A stretch of 64,000 bases of DNA from Phanerodontia chrysosporium (lineage: Eukaryota; Basidiomycota; Agaricomycetes; Polyporales; Phanerochaetaceae), in assembly GCA_001910725.1 (NCBI GenBank), contig MJGA01000005.1, positions 248,001 to 312,000 on the forward strand, read 5' to 3'. A program made the translations under genes and the position numbers. This document shows positions 1-10,450 of the stretch, in pieces (position 1 is the stretch's first letter; every line of letters begins with the position of its first letter). Under the pieces are notes generated by a model, which saw only the letters and a program-made list of their open reading frames with translations, searched no databases and was not told where the DNA came from.

Positions 1-404
1 ATCCTATGACATGACTGCACAAAAGTTCTCATAAACATCATCGCTATGATCCTCAGAGGCGCTCGGCTTTAGCCTCGCGCAGTCGCTTGATCTCCAACAG
101 TCATCTCTTCCCGCTTGGCCATTCGGCGCATGCGTTTCTGCGACGACCGCGTTGCGCAGATTTTCTCTCGCCTCGAGGCAGCGGAGGCCAAGGATCTGAC
201 CCTAGATGTGGGAATCACCGTCCCTGAATATGGGCCTTCATGCGGACTGGTAACCTTCTCCTATCACGCAACGCAGCTGACCTCTGGTCGGTCGCACCCG
301 ACTCTGTTCCGAAAGGCATAAGTGACCTCGTCCAACGGATCCCCGGAGTACGGATTACGACTCTCCTCCGGAATCAGCGTGTCAGCGTTCTGCTACCCAC
401 GGCC
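1..404. other. Upstream intergenic region, no gene recognised
   Basis: No reading frame here resembles a known protein. The short frames on the + strand lack a convincing start or splice continuation. The stretch most likely holds the promoter of the acetoacetyl-CoA synthetase gene and possibly the end of a gene outside the window. Confidence 0.5.
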
Positions 405-412
405 ATTTATAG
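405..412 (+). promoter_or_regulatory. TATA-like box of the acetoacetyl-CoA synthetase gene
   Basis: The octamer ATTTATAG lies 52 bases upstream of the chosen ATG at 464, a plausible distance for a fungal TATA element. Assignment rests on motif and position only. Confidence 0.4.
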
Positions 413-463
413 GGGGGCGCTGCCTACCAGTCGTTCCCTGACCCGCCGTCCCTGCCTTCAGCC

Positions 464-3194
464 ATGGACTCCCAGTTCGCCCTCTCGCGCCTCATCTGGA
501 AGCACAAAGATCCGAGTAACTGCCGCGTTGAGGCATTCAGGCGTTGGGTCAATAGGAAGCATGGCTTGGATCTCAGTGAGCAGCCTCTGATACGCGTATA
601 GAACCTGACCGCGAACGCGTCCTCTCTGCCAGAAACCTACCATGATCTCCATAAGTATTCCATTACGGACTATACGTTCTGGCAAGACTTGTGGCAATAT
701 CTGAACATCATCTACTCTGTTCCTCCTGAGAAGGTATGAGCACTCTGCTTTCGTCTCTCCTGCACTTCATGACAGTGAACTACCCGACAGATCTTCACTG
801 AAGGACGTATACCTGAAGTGCGGACCTGGTTCCCTGGCGCAAGGCTCAATTACGCCGAGAACATCCTGCGCTTCAATGGCGACAACATCGCCGTAACGTC
901 TGCGCGGGAGACAGGCTACGTCAGGCATTACACCTTCCGACAGCTGAGGGAGATGGTCCGCTGTCTCGCTGCCGCACTCAGGGTGAACGGACTCCAGAAA
1001 GGCGACCGAGTTGCCGCTATCGTGACCAACTCTATCGACGCGATTGTCATCGCGCTCGCGACGACCAGCATCGGGGCCGTGTTTTCCAGTACTGCCACCG
1101 ATATGGGTGTTCAGGTGGGTATATGCGTGGCGCTGGTCATAGCTCTTCATATTCACGCCTTTCCAGGGTATCCTTGATAGGTACCGGCAGATCCAGCCTA
1201 GGTTCGTGTTCGCGGAGACCGAGGTCGTCTATGCCGGCAAGACAATCGACCTCATGCCCAAAGTCACGGAAGTCGTCCGCGACTTGCAGTCGCACGGCCT
1301 GCAGGGCGTCATCCTCCTGCCAAGCACAAAGACGGGCGCGCAGCCGCGACTGCCAGCAGGCATCCCTAACTGGTGTGTATCTCGTTCATAAAATGCGACT
1401 GTGCGCTGCTGACGTTCCTGTCTAGCCGATCACTTAATACTTTCTTGGGTACTGGCGATGATCGGCCGCTCACGTTCGAGCAGGTGCCGTTCGACCATCC
1501 AGTCTACATACTTTACTCCTCAGGCACGACCGGCGTGCCGAAGTGTATTGTGCACTGCGGTGGTGTATGTGATTTGTTAATTGCGTCATCGTCTCGGTCC
1601 TGACCCATCGACGACCAGGGCCTACTCATCAACGGAATCAAGGAAGGTGCCTTTGGCTACAGTATGTCGCATGACGAATGCTACTTCCAGTATACCACTG
1701 TACGTCGTCTGCCCGCACTCCGTTGTAATGAGAACCGTCACTGAAAGGTTGACAGACTGGCTGGATGATGTGGAACGCTATGATACCCGCGCTAGCCCAC
1801 GGCACACGTCTCGTCGCCTATGACGGATCGCCGTTCCACCCGAACGTGCAGACGTTCCTGAAGTTCATCAGCGATCAGGGGTGCGTGCCTTCTCTCCCGG
1901 TCCCTTGCACAGCTGACCCGCCCACAGCGTCACCATCTGGGGGACGTCGCCGCGCTTCCTGATGGAGCTACAGTCCGCCAACATCGCGCCCCGTATGTGA
2001 CCATACAGCTGATTCCTGTGCAGGGTCTGACGCACAATCCGTGATCTAGTCAAACTAGCGTCGTTCGAGTCGTTGCGCGTTGTGATGTCGACAGGCTCCC
2101 CGCTCACGGCGCCTATGTTTGAATGGGCGCAGGCTGCCTTCGGAGATATCCACCTCTGCTCGGTATCCGGTGGCACGGACATTTGTGCAGGATGTAGGTC
2201 TCGTCCCCTGTCTATCAGGACTAGGAACTAACGCTCTGCTTAGTCCTGACCTGTGTACCTAGCCTGCCGACGTACTCCGGAGGCGAGTACTCTAGGCACA
2301 CTTCTTTCCCGTTTCTGAGCCAATTTCGTACCTACAGAGATGCAGGCCAAGTCGCTTGGAATGGCCGTCGAGATCTATGATCACGATGGCAAGAACATCG
2401 AGGACACAGGCATGCCCGGTGAACTCGTCTGCACCCGCCCGCACCCATCTATGCCAGTATACTTCTGGGCGGACAAGAACGATGAAAAGTACCGGAATGC
2501 GTACTTCAACCGCTATCCCGGTATGTGCCAATCCCGCGTGTGCGACATAGTTTGGGGCGCTGACCATTTTCCATAGGCGTCTGGCATCATGGCGACTTTA
2601 TCGTGAAGAATCCAAAGACGCAAGGGTTTATCATCTTGGGCCGAAGGTCTGCACATCCGTATCCTGAATTCTATCTCTCTTTTGATGATATTCACTAGTG
2701 ACGGCGTCCTCAACCCGAGTGGTGTGCGCTTTGGTTCGGCGGAGATTTATTCGGTGCTCGATGTCTTCCGGGACGAGCTCGAGGATACGCTTTGCATTGG
2801 CCAGAGACGCCCCGAGGACAAAGACGAGCGCGTGCTGCTCTTCGTGAAGATGCGTCCTGGTCATCGCTTCACTGAGGACCTCAAGGCTCGCATACGCGAG
2901 ACCATCCGCAAAGGCCTCAGCGCTCGGCACGTGCCATCCTACATCTTCGAGATTCACGACATTCCCGTGCGTGCCCAGATCGCTCTACATCAGACGTATG
3001 CTGATGGTGTCTGCGGACAGTATACCGTAAATAACAAGAAAATAGAGATTGCCGTCAAGCAGATCGTCTCGGGCTCGAATCTGAAGCCGAGCGGCACGGT
3101 GGCGAATCCGGAGTCCCTCGAGGAGTATTACAAGTTCAGGCATCTCGAGAAGCTATTGGAAAGCGAGGGGTCGAAGGCAAAGGCAAAGCTGTAG
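464..3194 (+). CDS. Acetoacetyl-CoA synthetase (acetoacetate-CoA ligase)
   Basis: ANL-superfamily adenylating enzyme that makes acetoacetyl-CoA from acetoacetate, ATP and CoA in the cytosol, feeding sterol and lipid synthesis. Fourteen exons join in frame: 464-575, 633-733, 791-1114, 1167-1372, 1426-1564, 1619-1699, 1756-1880, 1928-1992, 2050-2193, 2244-2282, 2338-2520, 2577-2646, 2699-2966 and 3021-3194. They total 2031 nt or 676 aa, the usual family length. Visible family motifs are [16 protein letters not shown] near the N-terminus, the P-loop [10 protein letters not shown], the GWMMWN block, STGSPL, SGGTDI, the HGD block and [18 protein letters not shown]. The ATG at 464 opens the frame leading into the conserved DLHKYS region. 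Intron 10 (2283-2337) needs a GC donor. The SKL-like end AKL could suggest a PTS1 signal, but this is weak. Confidence 0.95.
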
Positions 3195-3530
3195 TCCTGC
3201 TTCCGTCTACAAGCAGTACAGGACATTCCACGCGCTGTAACTCGGTTCAATTCATGACCCTCGAACGCCTACGACGTGCGCTGCGCTAGAGGAGGTCCTT
3301 CCGTGCACTCATCCCTTCGTGATACGCAACTTTACGTCCTCTGCCATTCACCGATGAGGTAACCATCGAGATAAAATTTGCAGGAGACTATCCGAAATCT
3401 TCAGAGCACAGCACGAAATATGACTCTATGAGTACAAAGATAATGAAGCAAAGCAAGACGACACCAAAATTCCTTATGCGCAATATATTCTACAAATCCA
3501 AATCGAGAGAAACCTAGGTCGCCCAGTCAG
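3195..3530. other. Intergenic region between convergent genes
   Basis: Shared 3' flank of the convergent synthetase (+) and BTB (-) genes. It is AT-richer than the flanking exons and I see no coding signal. Probably two 3' UTRs. Confidence 0.5.
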
Positions 3531-4475
3531 CTAAGCAACCGATCTAATGTCGACACATACCTGAGCCACAACCTTGTCGATTTCGGCGCTGAAAACCTGC
3601 ACTATCTGGCGAATGCGTTCGATGCAGTGCATCTCGACGTCGCAAGGCGCCATCTCGAACACCTTTCTGATGGTTTCGTCGACCAGCCTATGCTCAGCGG
3701 CAGTATGTCCCGACGGCTGCTTCTCGAGGCACGGCGCGACTTGTCTCGTGTAAAGCGTGAACCAGTCGCGGACACGCCGAGTCTGCGTCATGGTAAAGGA
3801 ACCACTACAGTGCGAGCAGGACGAGGCGTCGAAGAGGCGGTTGATACGCTCGGGGTTGAGCGCAGCCTGCTTGGCCGCTGCGCCACACTCCCGCTGGTAC
3901 GCCATGAGGCGGATGACGGTGTCCCCGGATATGATCCTGAACTCTGGGGCCATCGGCGGTTTGAGGGGCCAGACAGGCTCCCTGAGCGATAGCAGCGCAG
4001 CCGAGCGCGCCTCTTCCACCCATCCCCTGCTGCAGGCGATGGCGAATGAACGCAATGGATCGAGGGCAGCGAGGTCGTTCCATGAGCGACGTGCGTGCAA
4101 AGCGACGTCGTCCAATTGGTATTTATTCGCAGCTTCTAACACGGCATCGATGTCGTCCAGACTTCTCATGTCCGGATTGGGGCAAGGATAGCAAAACCGG
4201 AAAAGGTGTTCCAGAGTACGACTGTTCTCTGTCTGTTCAAGAATTGGGATGCCCTCGAAGAAGTCTGCCGGTTTATCGTCTGCTTCCGATGGGCTTTGGG
4301 GCAGAGAGAACATGTCCTTGTAGAAAGGTGATGCTTTCGACAAGATGACCTTGTACACCTTGAAATGCACGCCGTCGCTCGAGCGGACGACAACGTCCGC
4401 ATCTTCATCGTTAAAGTACGAGTGAATAGCAGGCTCTGGCGTGGCGACGATTGTAGAGTCTTCCTGGGAGATCAT
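3531..4475 (-). CDS. BTB/POZ domain protein of the basidiomycete type
   Basis: The predicted protein of 314 aa has a BTB/POZ domain near its N-terminus: DADVVVRSSDGVHFKVYK followed by VILSKASPFYKDMF, then an insertion and the YPCPNP segment typical of the expanded agaricomycete BTB family. The rest is helical with a CSHCSG pair of cysteines. BTB domains mediate dimerisation or cullin-3 binding; no specific partner can be inferred. I chose the ATG at 4475 because it lies just before the BTB fold; the same frame stays open upstream to about 4703, so a longer N-terminus is possible. The last codons (VAQVCVDIRSVA) follow a GTATGT that could be a donor, so the C-terminus may be spliced differently. 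Confidence 0.8.
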   Translation of the reverse strand: MISQEDSTIVATPEPAIHSYFNDEDADVVVRSSDGVHFKVYKVILSKASPFYKDMFSLPQSPSEADDKPADFFEGIPILEQTENSRTLEHLFRFCYPCPNPDMRSLDDIDAVLEAANKYQLDDVALHARRSWNDLAALDPLRSFAIACSRGWVEEARSAALLSLREPVWPLKPPMAPEFRIISGDTVIRLMAYQRECGAAAKQAALNPERINRLFDASSCSHCSGSFTMTQTRRVRDWFTLYTRQVAPCLEKQPSGHTAAEHRLVDETIRKVFEMAPCDVEMHCIERIRQIVQVFSAEIDKVVAQVCVDIRSVA

Positions 4476-5213
4476 GATAGTGCGTAGGTCGAGGGCTGCG
4501 ATAGAAAGTGGGGAGAGCGAACATGAGCGACGCTGCAACAACGGCAGGGAGGCCTGACGGCTGCAGGTGCGGCGGAAGGTTTGCTCCGTCGCACCTGCAG
4601 CTTCATCTGTGTTATCTGGCCCGATCAGGTCTTGGCGAGAGGTCGTCCCAGGTCCTGCCCCAGCACCGTCTCCTGGCTGCATGGTACCCGCGCGATGCGA
4701 CAAGAAGGCTGGGAATTGAACCTTGGTTGCACGCAGAGCCAGCGTGCGACCGAGGTTCAGTTTCCAAGGGCCAAAAGAGCCTCGTTGTACGTCCCAGGGA
4801 CTTTGCTAGGGATACCCACCAGACGAACTGGACCCGGATGTAATTCAGGGAACGCCAGCGACGCAACTGCCTCTGGTCTGTGTCCCCGTAAGCTCACGAG
4901 CCTTTAGCCGCACTCATCCGCGCGTACTCACTAGCTGCACGGCGAGAGCACGGCCTGCACGACAGTTGCGACGGCGTCAGCGAGGACCTAGAACGAGGAG
5001 GCGGGGACCGAGCCTCGAGGCCAGCGTGGTGCGACAACGAATTCCCAAAGCATTTTAGCGGATATGTCCGTTCCTGGGACTTGGAAGCCGCAAAAAATAA
5101 TACGCGCCGTAAAGAGACCCCGCCGTGGGTGAACGAGGTTGCCTTGATCCTCCTTTGTTGTGTACTCTTTTCATCTCCAGTACTTCGTCTAATCAACCCC
5201 ACGCTCCTTTATT
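4476..5213. other. Intergenic region between divergent genes
   Basis: Promoter region between the BTB gene (-) and the glutaredoxin-like gene (+). The frame upstream of the BTB start stays open to about 4703 and may be 5' UTR or extra N-terminus. A 10-base imperfect hairpin occurs at 4725-4751. No further gene is supported. Confidence 0.5.
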
Positions 5214-6216
5214 ATGGCTCACCGTCGCACCTATTCTTCACGCCATCTCGACACTGCCGAGATTTCGTTCGACACTCCTCCCCTCACGCCCCCGCTCGCC
5301 GTCTTCAACGAGTTCCAGCTCTCGATGAACAGTGCACCCCGGAAACCCAAACACTTCTGGCAGCGCACCACCTTCTTCGCACTCTTCACCCTTGTGGCCG
5401 TCTCCCTATATGTCATTCTCGTCTCGCAGCCCTCGCTCTCGCCGATTAGCATGCCACAGGGCAGCGACAAGTCCTTCACGGGCATTGCGGCGCAACGTCT
5501 CACACGCTTGTCTGAGAAGGCACACCGTCTTGCAGCGGTGCACAGAAAGCGACCACAGGGCACTACGACCAGCACGTCCGAAGTTGACTCTGCCACCGAC
5601 ACGCTGCCCCCTCTTCAGCTCACGCCCGAGCAAGAGCTTGCTGCCCTCACCGCCTTCCTTGCTAGCCTGCCTCAGAACGTCATCCCCTCGAACATTGATC
5701 CTTCCAAGCCCATAGACCCCGAGCTTGTCTTGGACTTTGACACCAGGAGCCCACAGGCCCTGACAGAGGTTGCCCAGCTCGAACACGACGCCTGGGTACG
5801 TTACCCCGTCGTTCTCTACTCCAAGGTATGTGCCTTATGCAAGGTCTTGTTCTCGACCTTGACGTCATGAGTCCAGATGCACTCCCCCCTCTCCAGAGAC
5901 CTTGAAAAGATTATCCTGGACCTTAACCTGTTGCCGGGACCGGCCATCATCCCAGTGGAATACAGGCGTAGGTGTCTCGTCTCCTAGTTTCAAACATAAT
6001 GTTGATCTTCGTTTAGCGGATGAGGATGTGCTGAAGCCCGTGTTGCAACGGTTGACCGGGGTATCTGAACTGCCCATCCTGCTCATTGGCGGCAAAATCA
6101 TCGGCACTGCCCAAGAAGTGAAGTACATGCACGCCAAGGGCGACCTTGCCCGTGCAATCACTCAGGCTGGCGCAATTGTCGACGGCGCGAAGAAGAAGAA
6201 AGGCCGCAAACACTAG
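5214..6216 (+). CDS. Membrane-anchored glutaredoxin-like protein lacking the catalytic cysteine
   Basis: Three exons (5214-5825, 5877-5967, 6017-6216) give a type II membrane protein of about 300 aa. A short cytosolic N-terminus precedes one membrane segment (FFALFTLVAVSLYVILV, near residues 54-70). After a linker comes a glutaredoxin fold resembling yeast Grx6/Grx7 of the secretory pathway: YPVVLYSK, the alpha helix, LPILLIGGKIIGTAQEV, and a lysine-rich tail ending KKKKGRKH. At the active site, where a Cys-Pro-Tyr-Cys/Ser motif is expected, the spliced product reads YSKMHSPLSRD, with no cysteine. The intron that splits this site would itself encode VCALCK in frame if retained, followed by a stop 8 codons later. 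Thiol-disulfide activity is therefore doubtful. Confidence 0.85.
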
Positions 6217-8192
6217 ACAAGTTGTGCGATGTGCACTCAGTTTGGGTGCGGTGGTACATTCCTTCCCGAGTACCGGAGATGTTCGTTTTGTCTGCTTGTG
6301 GTGTATAGATAGGATTCAGTATCTGCTTCTCTTTCCGTCGCAGAGTGTGGCCATAGTTTGCTTTCGGGTTTGTATTAACACAGGTACCCTCCATTTCCCG
6401 TGATGCGTGCGTCCCATCCTTTATATTTAGGGAATCGTTCCTGTAGATTCTCGCGTCGCGACACTCGCGTATAATGCCACGCTCATGCTATTCGATGCTT
6501 ATGGATGATTCTATGTTCCCCTCTTCCCCTTGCATGTCTCTTGGATGGATTCAATCGTAGACTCCCCTCCCCTCTCCTTCCGGTGAGCACAGATCGCCGC
6601 TCAGTTTACCGATTTATTAATTCAAACCGTTCAGAAGTCTTCAAGACTTCCCTTCAAGCACCTTCGAAGGTGACCCTGAATGTACAAATCTTCCGGATGA
6701 GCTTGGTACGCCCTGCATGATCAATGAGCACTATGCCCGAAACCTCTTGCAACAGCAGATTAGCATCGATGCGCAGCCTAAGCATGCACTAACATCCTAC
6801 TCGACTCGCAGCATGCGAGGCGCAATACTGCATGTCATGATAGGTCCTGGTCTCGTAGTAAAGGCCTTCAGGGGCCGGTCAAGCGCGGCATGGCATGGCA
6901 ATCCTTCCTGAGTGTGTATCAATCGTCACGACGTACGTTTGTTGCTTCGATTGACCTCGACGAATGAGCCGTTAAATTCGTCACGCAGTTTTCATGCAGG
7001 CCTCGCGTGCCGTCGAAAGGTCACTTCATGCGCTGCATACTGCTGAGAGACACACGCTTCCGCTCGCTGCATCAAGTGAAGTCGGTGGCATGCGTATACC
7101 CGGGTGTCTGATTGTCTTAGAACGACGATATCTTGCTCTAGCGAAGCAGATCCATTGACGCGACCGTGCTACCACCAAGCGCGGTACGTGGGGCATTGGT
7201 TGGGAGGTGACCGTGCTACTATGCCCCGCTCTACGCTTCCAGCCGCTCGCGATGAGCTGAGATCCAAGACTATGGATCGGGGACACGTGCATTGTCTAGT
7301 GCAACTGACTGCGCTGCGCTGGCAGGTCACCTCAAGGATGTCTCGAGTTGGACCTCTAGCCCGTCAAGCCTTCAGGTCTGAGTCAACTCAGCTCTTACTA
7401 ACAAGGCGACTGCCTCCCCACAGAGCCAACCTTCGCCTCGAATACACGTTGGCCTCACGAACGATCATCATGGACGTCCATTTCGCGCGGGAGTGCGGAG
7501 AACTCGTGGCAAGGGAAAATCCGCTGGGGCTCAGACAGTCGCGTCTTCGTAGTTCGATAGGTCTGACAGTAAGCTGACCCAAGTACGCTTTCCTGTCTAG
7601 ACCGGCAATTGGCATTCACTTCCGATAGACGGCATCAGCGCTCCTTGGCTCTGGCCACTCAGTCACCGTGGTCTCTGACAAGTGAGCATGCCCCGAGAAT
7701 CATATCACCTCTCAGGCTGCTATACACTCTGCGTGATTGTTTGTCTATCTGTCAGCCCGATGGACCTCACCGCCAGCTTCTAGATGGGAATATTAGGCCT
7801 CCAGCAGTATGTGGGAGCCAACCAACGCCACATCTCTTGAGCGTTCCAACGCCTGGTGCATGACTTCTTATCGGGTCTTTTACAGGCTGTAACGGCTTCT
7901 GCGTGTTAAATATCAGGACAAAAGTCAACAGGTGTGGCGTGCCCAGTGAATCGATGGTGAAGCATCTATCACGAATCGGGTCGAGGTCACGGTGCACGGA
8001 GAGATACGAACTCCCTCTTCTCAAAACCTATCGGTCTATCAACCTGCCGAGTTCCTTTCGCCTACTGAATTCGGTTTCTATGCCTAGGTTGTCGATTTCA
8101 CCACCATCATAACGCTAACTGAACTGATTCTTCTCCTTCGTCATACATTACATTACAGGATCTTCCGCCAACGTTTCACATCGTTTCTAGCA
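6217..8192. other. Long intergenic region without recognisable genes
   Basis: About 2 kb between the glutaredoxin-like gene (+) and palC (-), whose 3' ends converge here. Short frames exist on both strands, but none has family resemblance, consistent splice sites or coding-like composition. No clear repeat structure or RNA gene was seen. Confidence 0.45.
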
Positions 8193-9888
8193 TCAGAAGT
8201 ATGAACCGGCCCCCGCATAGTTACCCATGGCGACACTGGGAGGAGTTAGCACAGGCGGAGAGGTTGTGCTCGCATCTGTGCCCTCTCTGGCGAGTGCGTC
8301 TAGAGCTTCTGCGTACTGTTGCACGTAGTCAGCGGAGCCAGGGCCGAATGCGGGTACAGGCCTTGTATACGGGCGAAGGGTCACTGCCATACGCCCTGCA
8401 GGAATGGATGCTTGGAGGTCTGATTGTGGCGGGACGGGCTGGAAGGCCATCTGTGAGGAGGATCAGCCGGCGATGCAGATACGACAATCAGAGGCTCCTC
8501 ACTGAGTTGTTCATCCGCTCATAGCCCTTCAGGAATACGCTGATGCTCTCCGCCTCGAAATGGATGCGCGCCTTCCGCGCTTCGCGCATGTCGCGCTCAC
8601 GGTCCGTGGCGACTCCAATGTGAACTCCGCTTGCGCCGCCCTTGAGCTCGTCGATCTCCTTGCGGGACCATGCAAGAAAACCCACCGCAACACCGCTCTG
8701 CTGGGTGCCACCGTTCTCGCCCGCGTCAACGCCGAGCCATTTGTGTGCGAGTGCATTGTGGAGGAGGATCTCGTCTGCAAGGTATCTGCGCAGCTCCGGC
8801 ACGACCTCGTCTGCACCCTCTTGCCCAGATCCAGACGAGCTGGACTTGTCTTTACTGAGACCGAGTTTAAACTTTGATTTGGAAGACTGAGAGGCAGCTG
8901 TCGGGCGAGATGCACCAGGTGTCTTCACCAAAGCTCGCGCTGAGGCATAGAGGGCGGCGCATTCGAGGTGCAGCTTAGCCGCCAGCGCAGGGGATGGATG
9001 AGACTTGGGAAGCGGCGGCCCTGGGCTGACCACGCTATCAAACGCAGCGCGAGTGAGCAGCTTCCGGATCGCAAGGTTCTGTGCATCCGCCAGAGCCATC
9101 CTAGTGCACCGGATGTCAGTCTCTGCCCTGCGGGATGGCGGCAACTTAAGCGTACTTGCTTAGGCCAATCAGCACCTCCCTACTAAGGTCAGGCGGATTG
9201 GGACACGGGACACCGGAAGCAATTGCGCGCTCGCGCGCTGCATCCCAGTCGGCCATGACCTCCTTAGCAATGTACTCGAAAATGCCCGCGGCTTTGCACA
9301 GGAGGGTAACTGCGAAGCCCAGGCGCTCGTCCTTGGCCTTGCGGTCTGCGTCTGAGATGCCGCGCTCGGTTTCGTATGTGCCAAGCGAGAGAACAACAGC
9401 GCGAGCCATGTTGCTCAGTGCAAACGCGTATGTGAGGAGCGTGAACGCGAGCTCCGCCGGCAGCGACGGCACTGACAAGCGTGGCGATGAGTGGAACAGC
9501 GTGGCCGAGAGCGTCGTCCGCCAGCTAAAAACTGCATGCTTGTCAATAGTATTTCGAAAACACAGGCTGTCACTCACTGGGCTCGGCCTTCATCATGATC
9601 TCGCCTGCATTGACTGCGGCGATAATGCCGCAAAGCTTTGGTATGTAGTCATCTAGTACCTGAGCAACAGTGAGATCAGCTCGAGTTAAACAGCAGCTCA
9701 GATACCTTGACAAGCCGCAGAAAGTCTTTCTCATCGGTCCTCTTGCTCTCCTTGAGTGCTGCTCTGAGGTTTGCTCGTGCTTCGGTAGTGTCTGCGATCT
9801 CCGAAATATACGACGCGGATTTGTCGTACAGGAAATCGCCGAACGAGATTGCTCCTGTCGTGGGCAACTCGTAGAGGTAGCTGGTCAT
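8193..9888 (-). CDS. palC: BRO1-domain pH-response regulator PalC
   Basis: Five exons (9888-9706, 9659-9578, 9531-9156, 9100-8503, 8450-8193) sum to 1497 nt, 498 aa, close to the size of ascomycete PalC. The N-terminus (SYLYELPTTGAISFGDF), the middle block SWRTTLSATLF and the tract AFTLLTYAFALSNMARAV match the BRO1-like PalC family. The last third contains SKMALADAQNLAIRKL and a helical bundle, then a proline-rich tail. PalC acts in ambient-pH signalling with PalA and ESCRT components at plasma-membrane or endosomal sites, upstream of PacC processing. The ATG at 9888 begins directly before the family N-terminus. All introns are 46-55 bp with GT-AG ends. Confidence 0.88.
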
Positions 9889-10450
9889 GTTTCCTGCAAC
9901 TTGTGTGTCATCGTGCTGCACAGGGTTGTGCAGACGAGTGGACGTACCGAGTGAAGCAGTGCGTGCGCACTGCCAAAGCGCGCGGGGCCCCAAACGCAGA
10001 TCTTGATTACAGGCGCCTGTACATTGATGCGCCCTCTCGCCTTTCCGAGTGTGCGGCGGGGATGTCCTCGACCCGACACCCTTTCATGCGGATCCAAGGC
10101 ACAGCCCAGAGTACACATACATGGCGCATATGTGATTCACGATAATTACAACTACACTGTCCGTGGGCGACTGGCCAGGAAGGCGTACTGATATGCTATT
10201 TTCAAAGAGCGTGAAGGCTAAATGCGCAGAAACGAAGGACGAAATTGATTTTGTTGCGACCAAGAGAAGACAGACGAGACACAAGCACCGAACATGAGAA
10301 GCGATATCTAGTACACCGAATAAAATACGCCAGCTGTGGCCGAAACGGATGAGATGAAGGTATGGGGTAATTGCTGTAGGGTATGCCGATCCAAAATAAT
10401 TCGAAGCACCAGAACTGAAGGAAAGAGGAACCAAGAGGACCGGCCTAATT
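9889..10450. other. Intergenic region between tandem minus-strand genes
   Basis: Holds the palC upstream region and the 3' flank of the DUF6593-like gene. The part at about 10140-10440 is AT-richer. The long minus frame here is low in coding character. Nothing else is supported. Confidence 0.45.

Noticed and set aside
4660..4760. tRNA gene on the minus strand (GGTTCAATTCCC T-loop-like motif and a perfect 5-bp anticodon-like stem with loop TGGCTCT)
   Set aside because: No A-box or D-arm, no T at position 33 of the loop, and the T-stem does not pair; at best a coincidental hairpin.
7026..7615. Frames of about 90-160 codons in the 6.2-8.2 kb gap
   Set aside because: Composition is not coding-like and no exon continuation or motif could be found.
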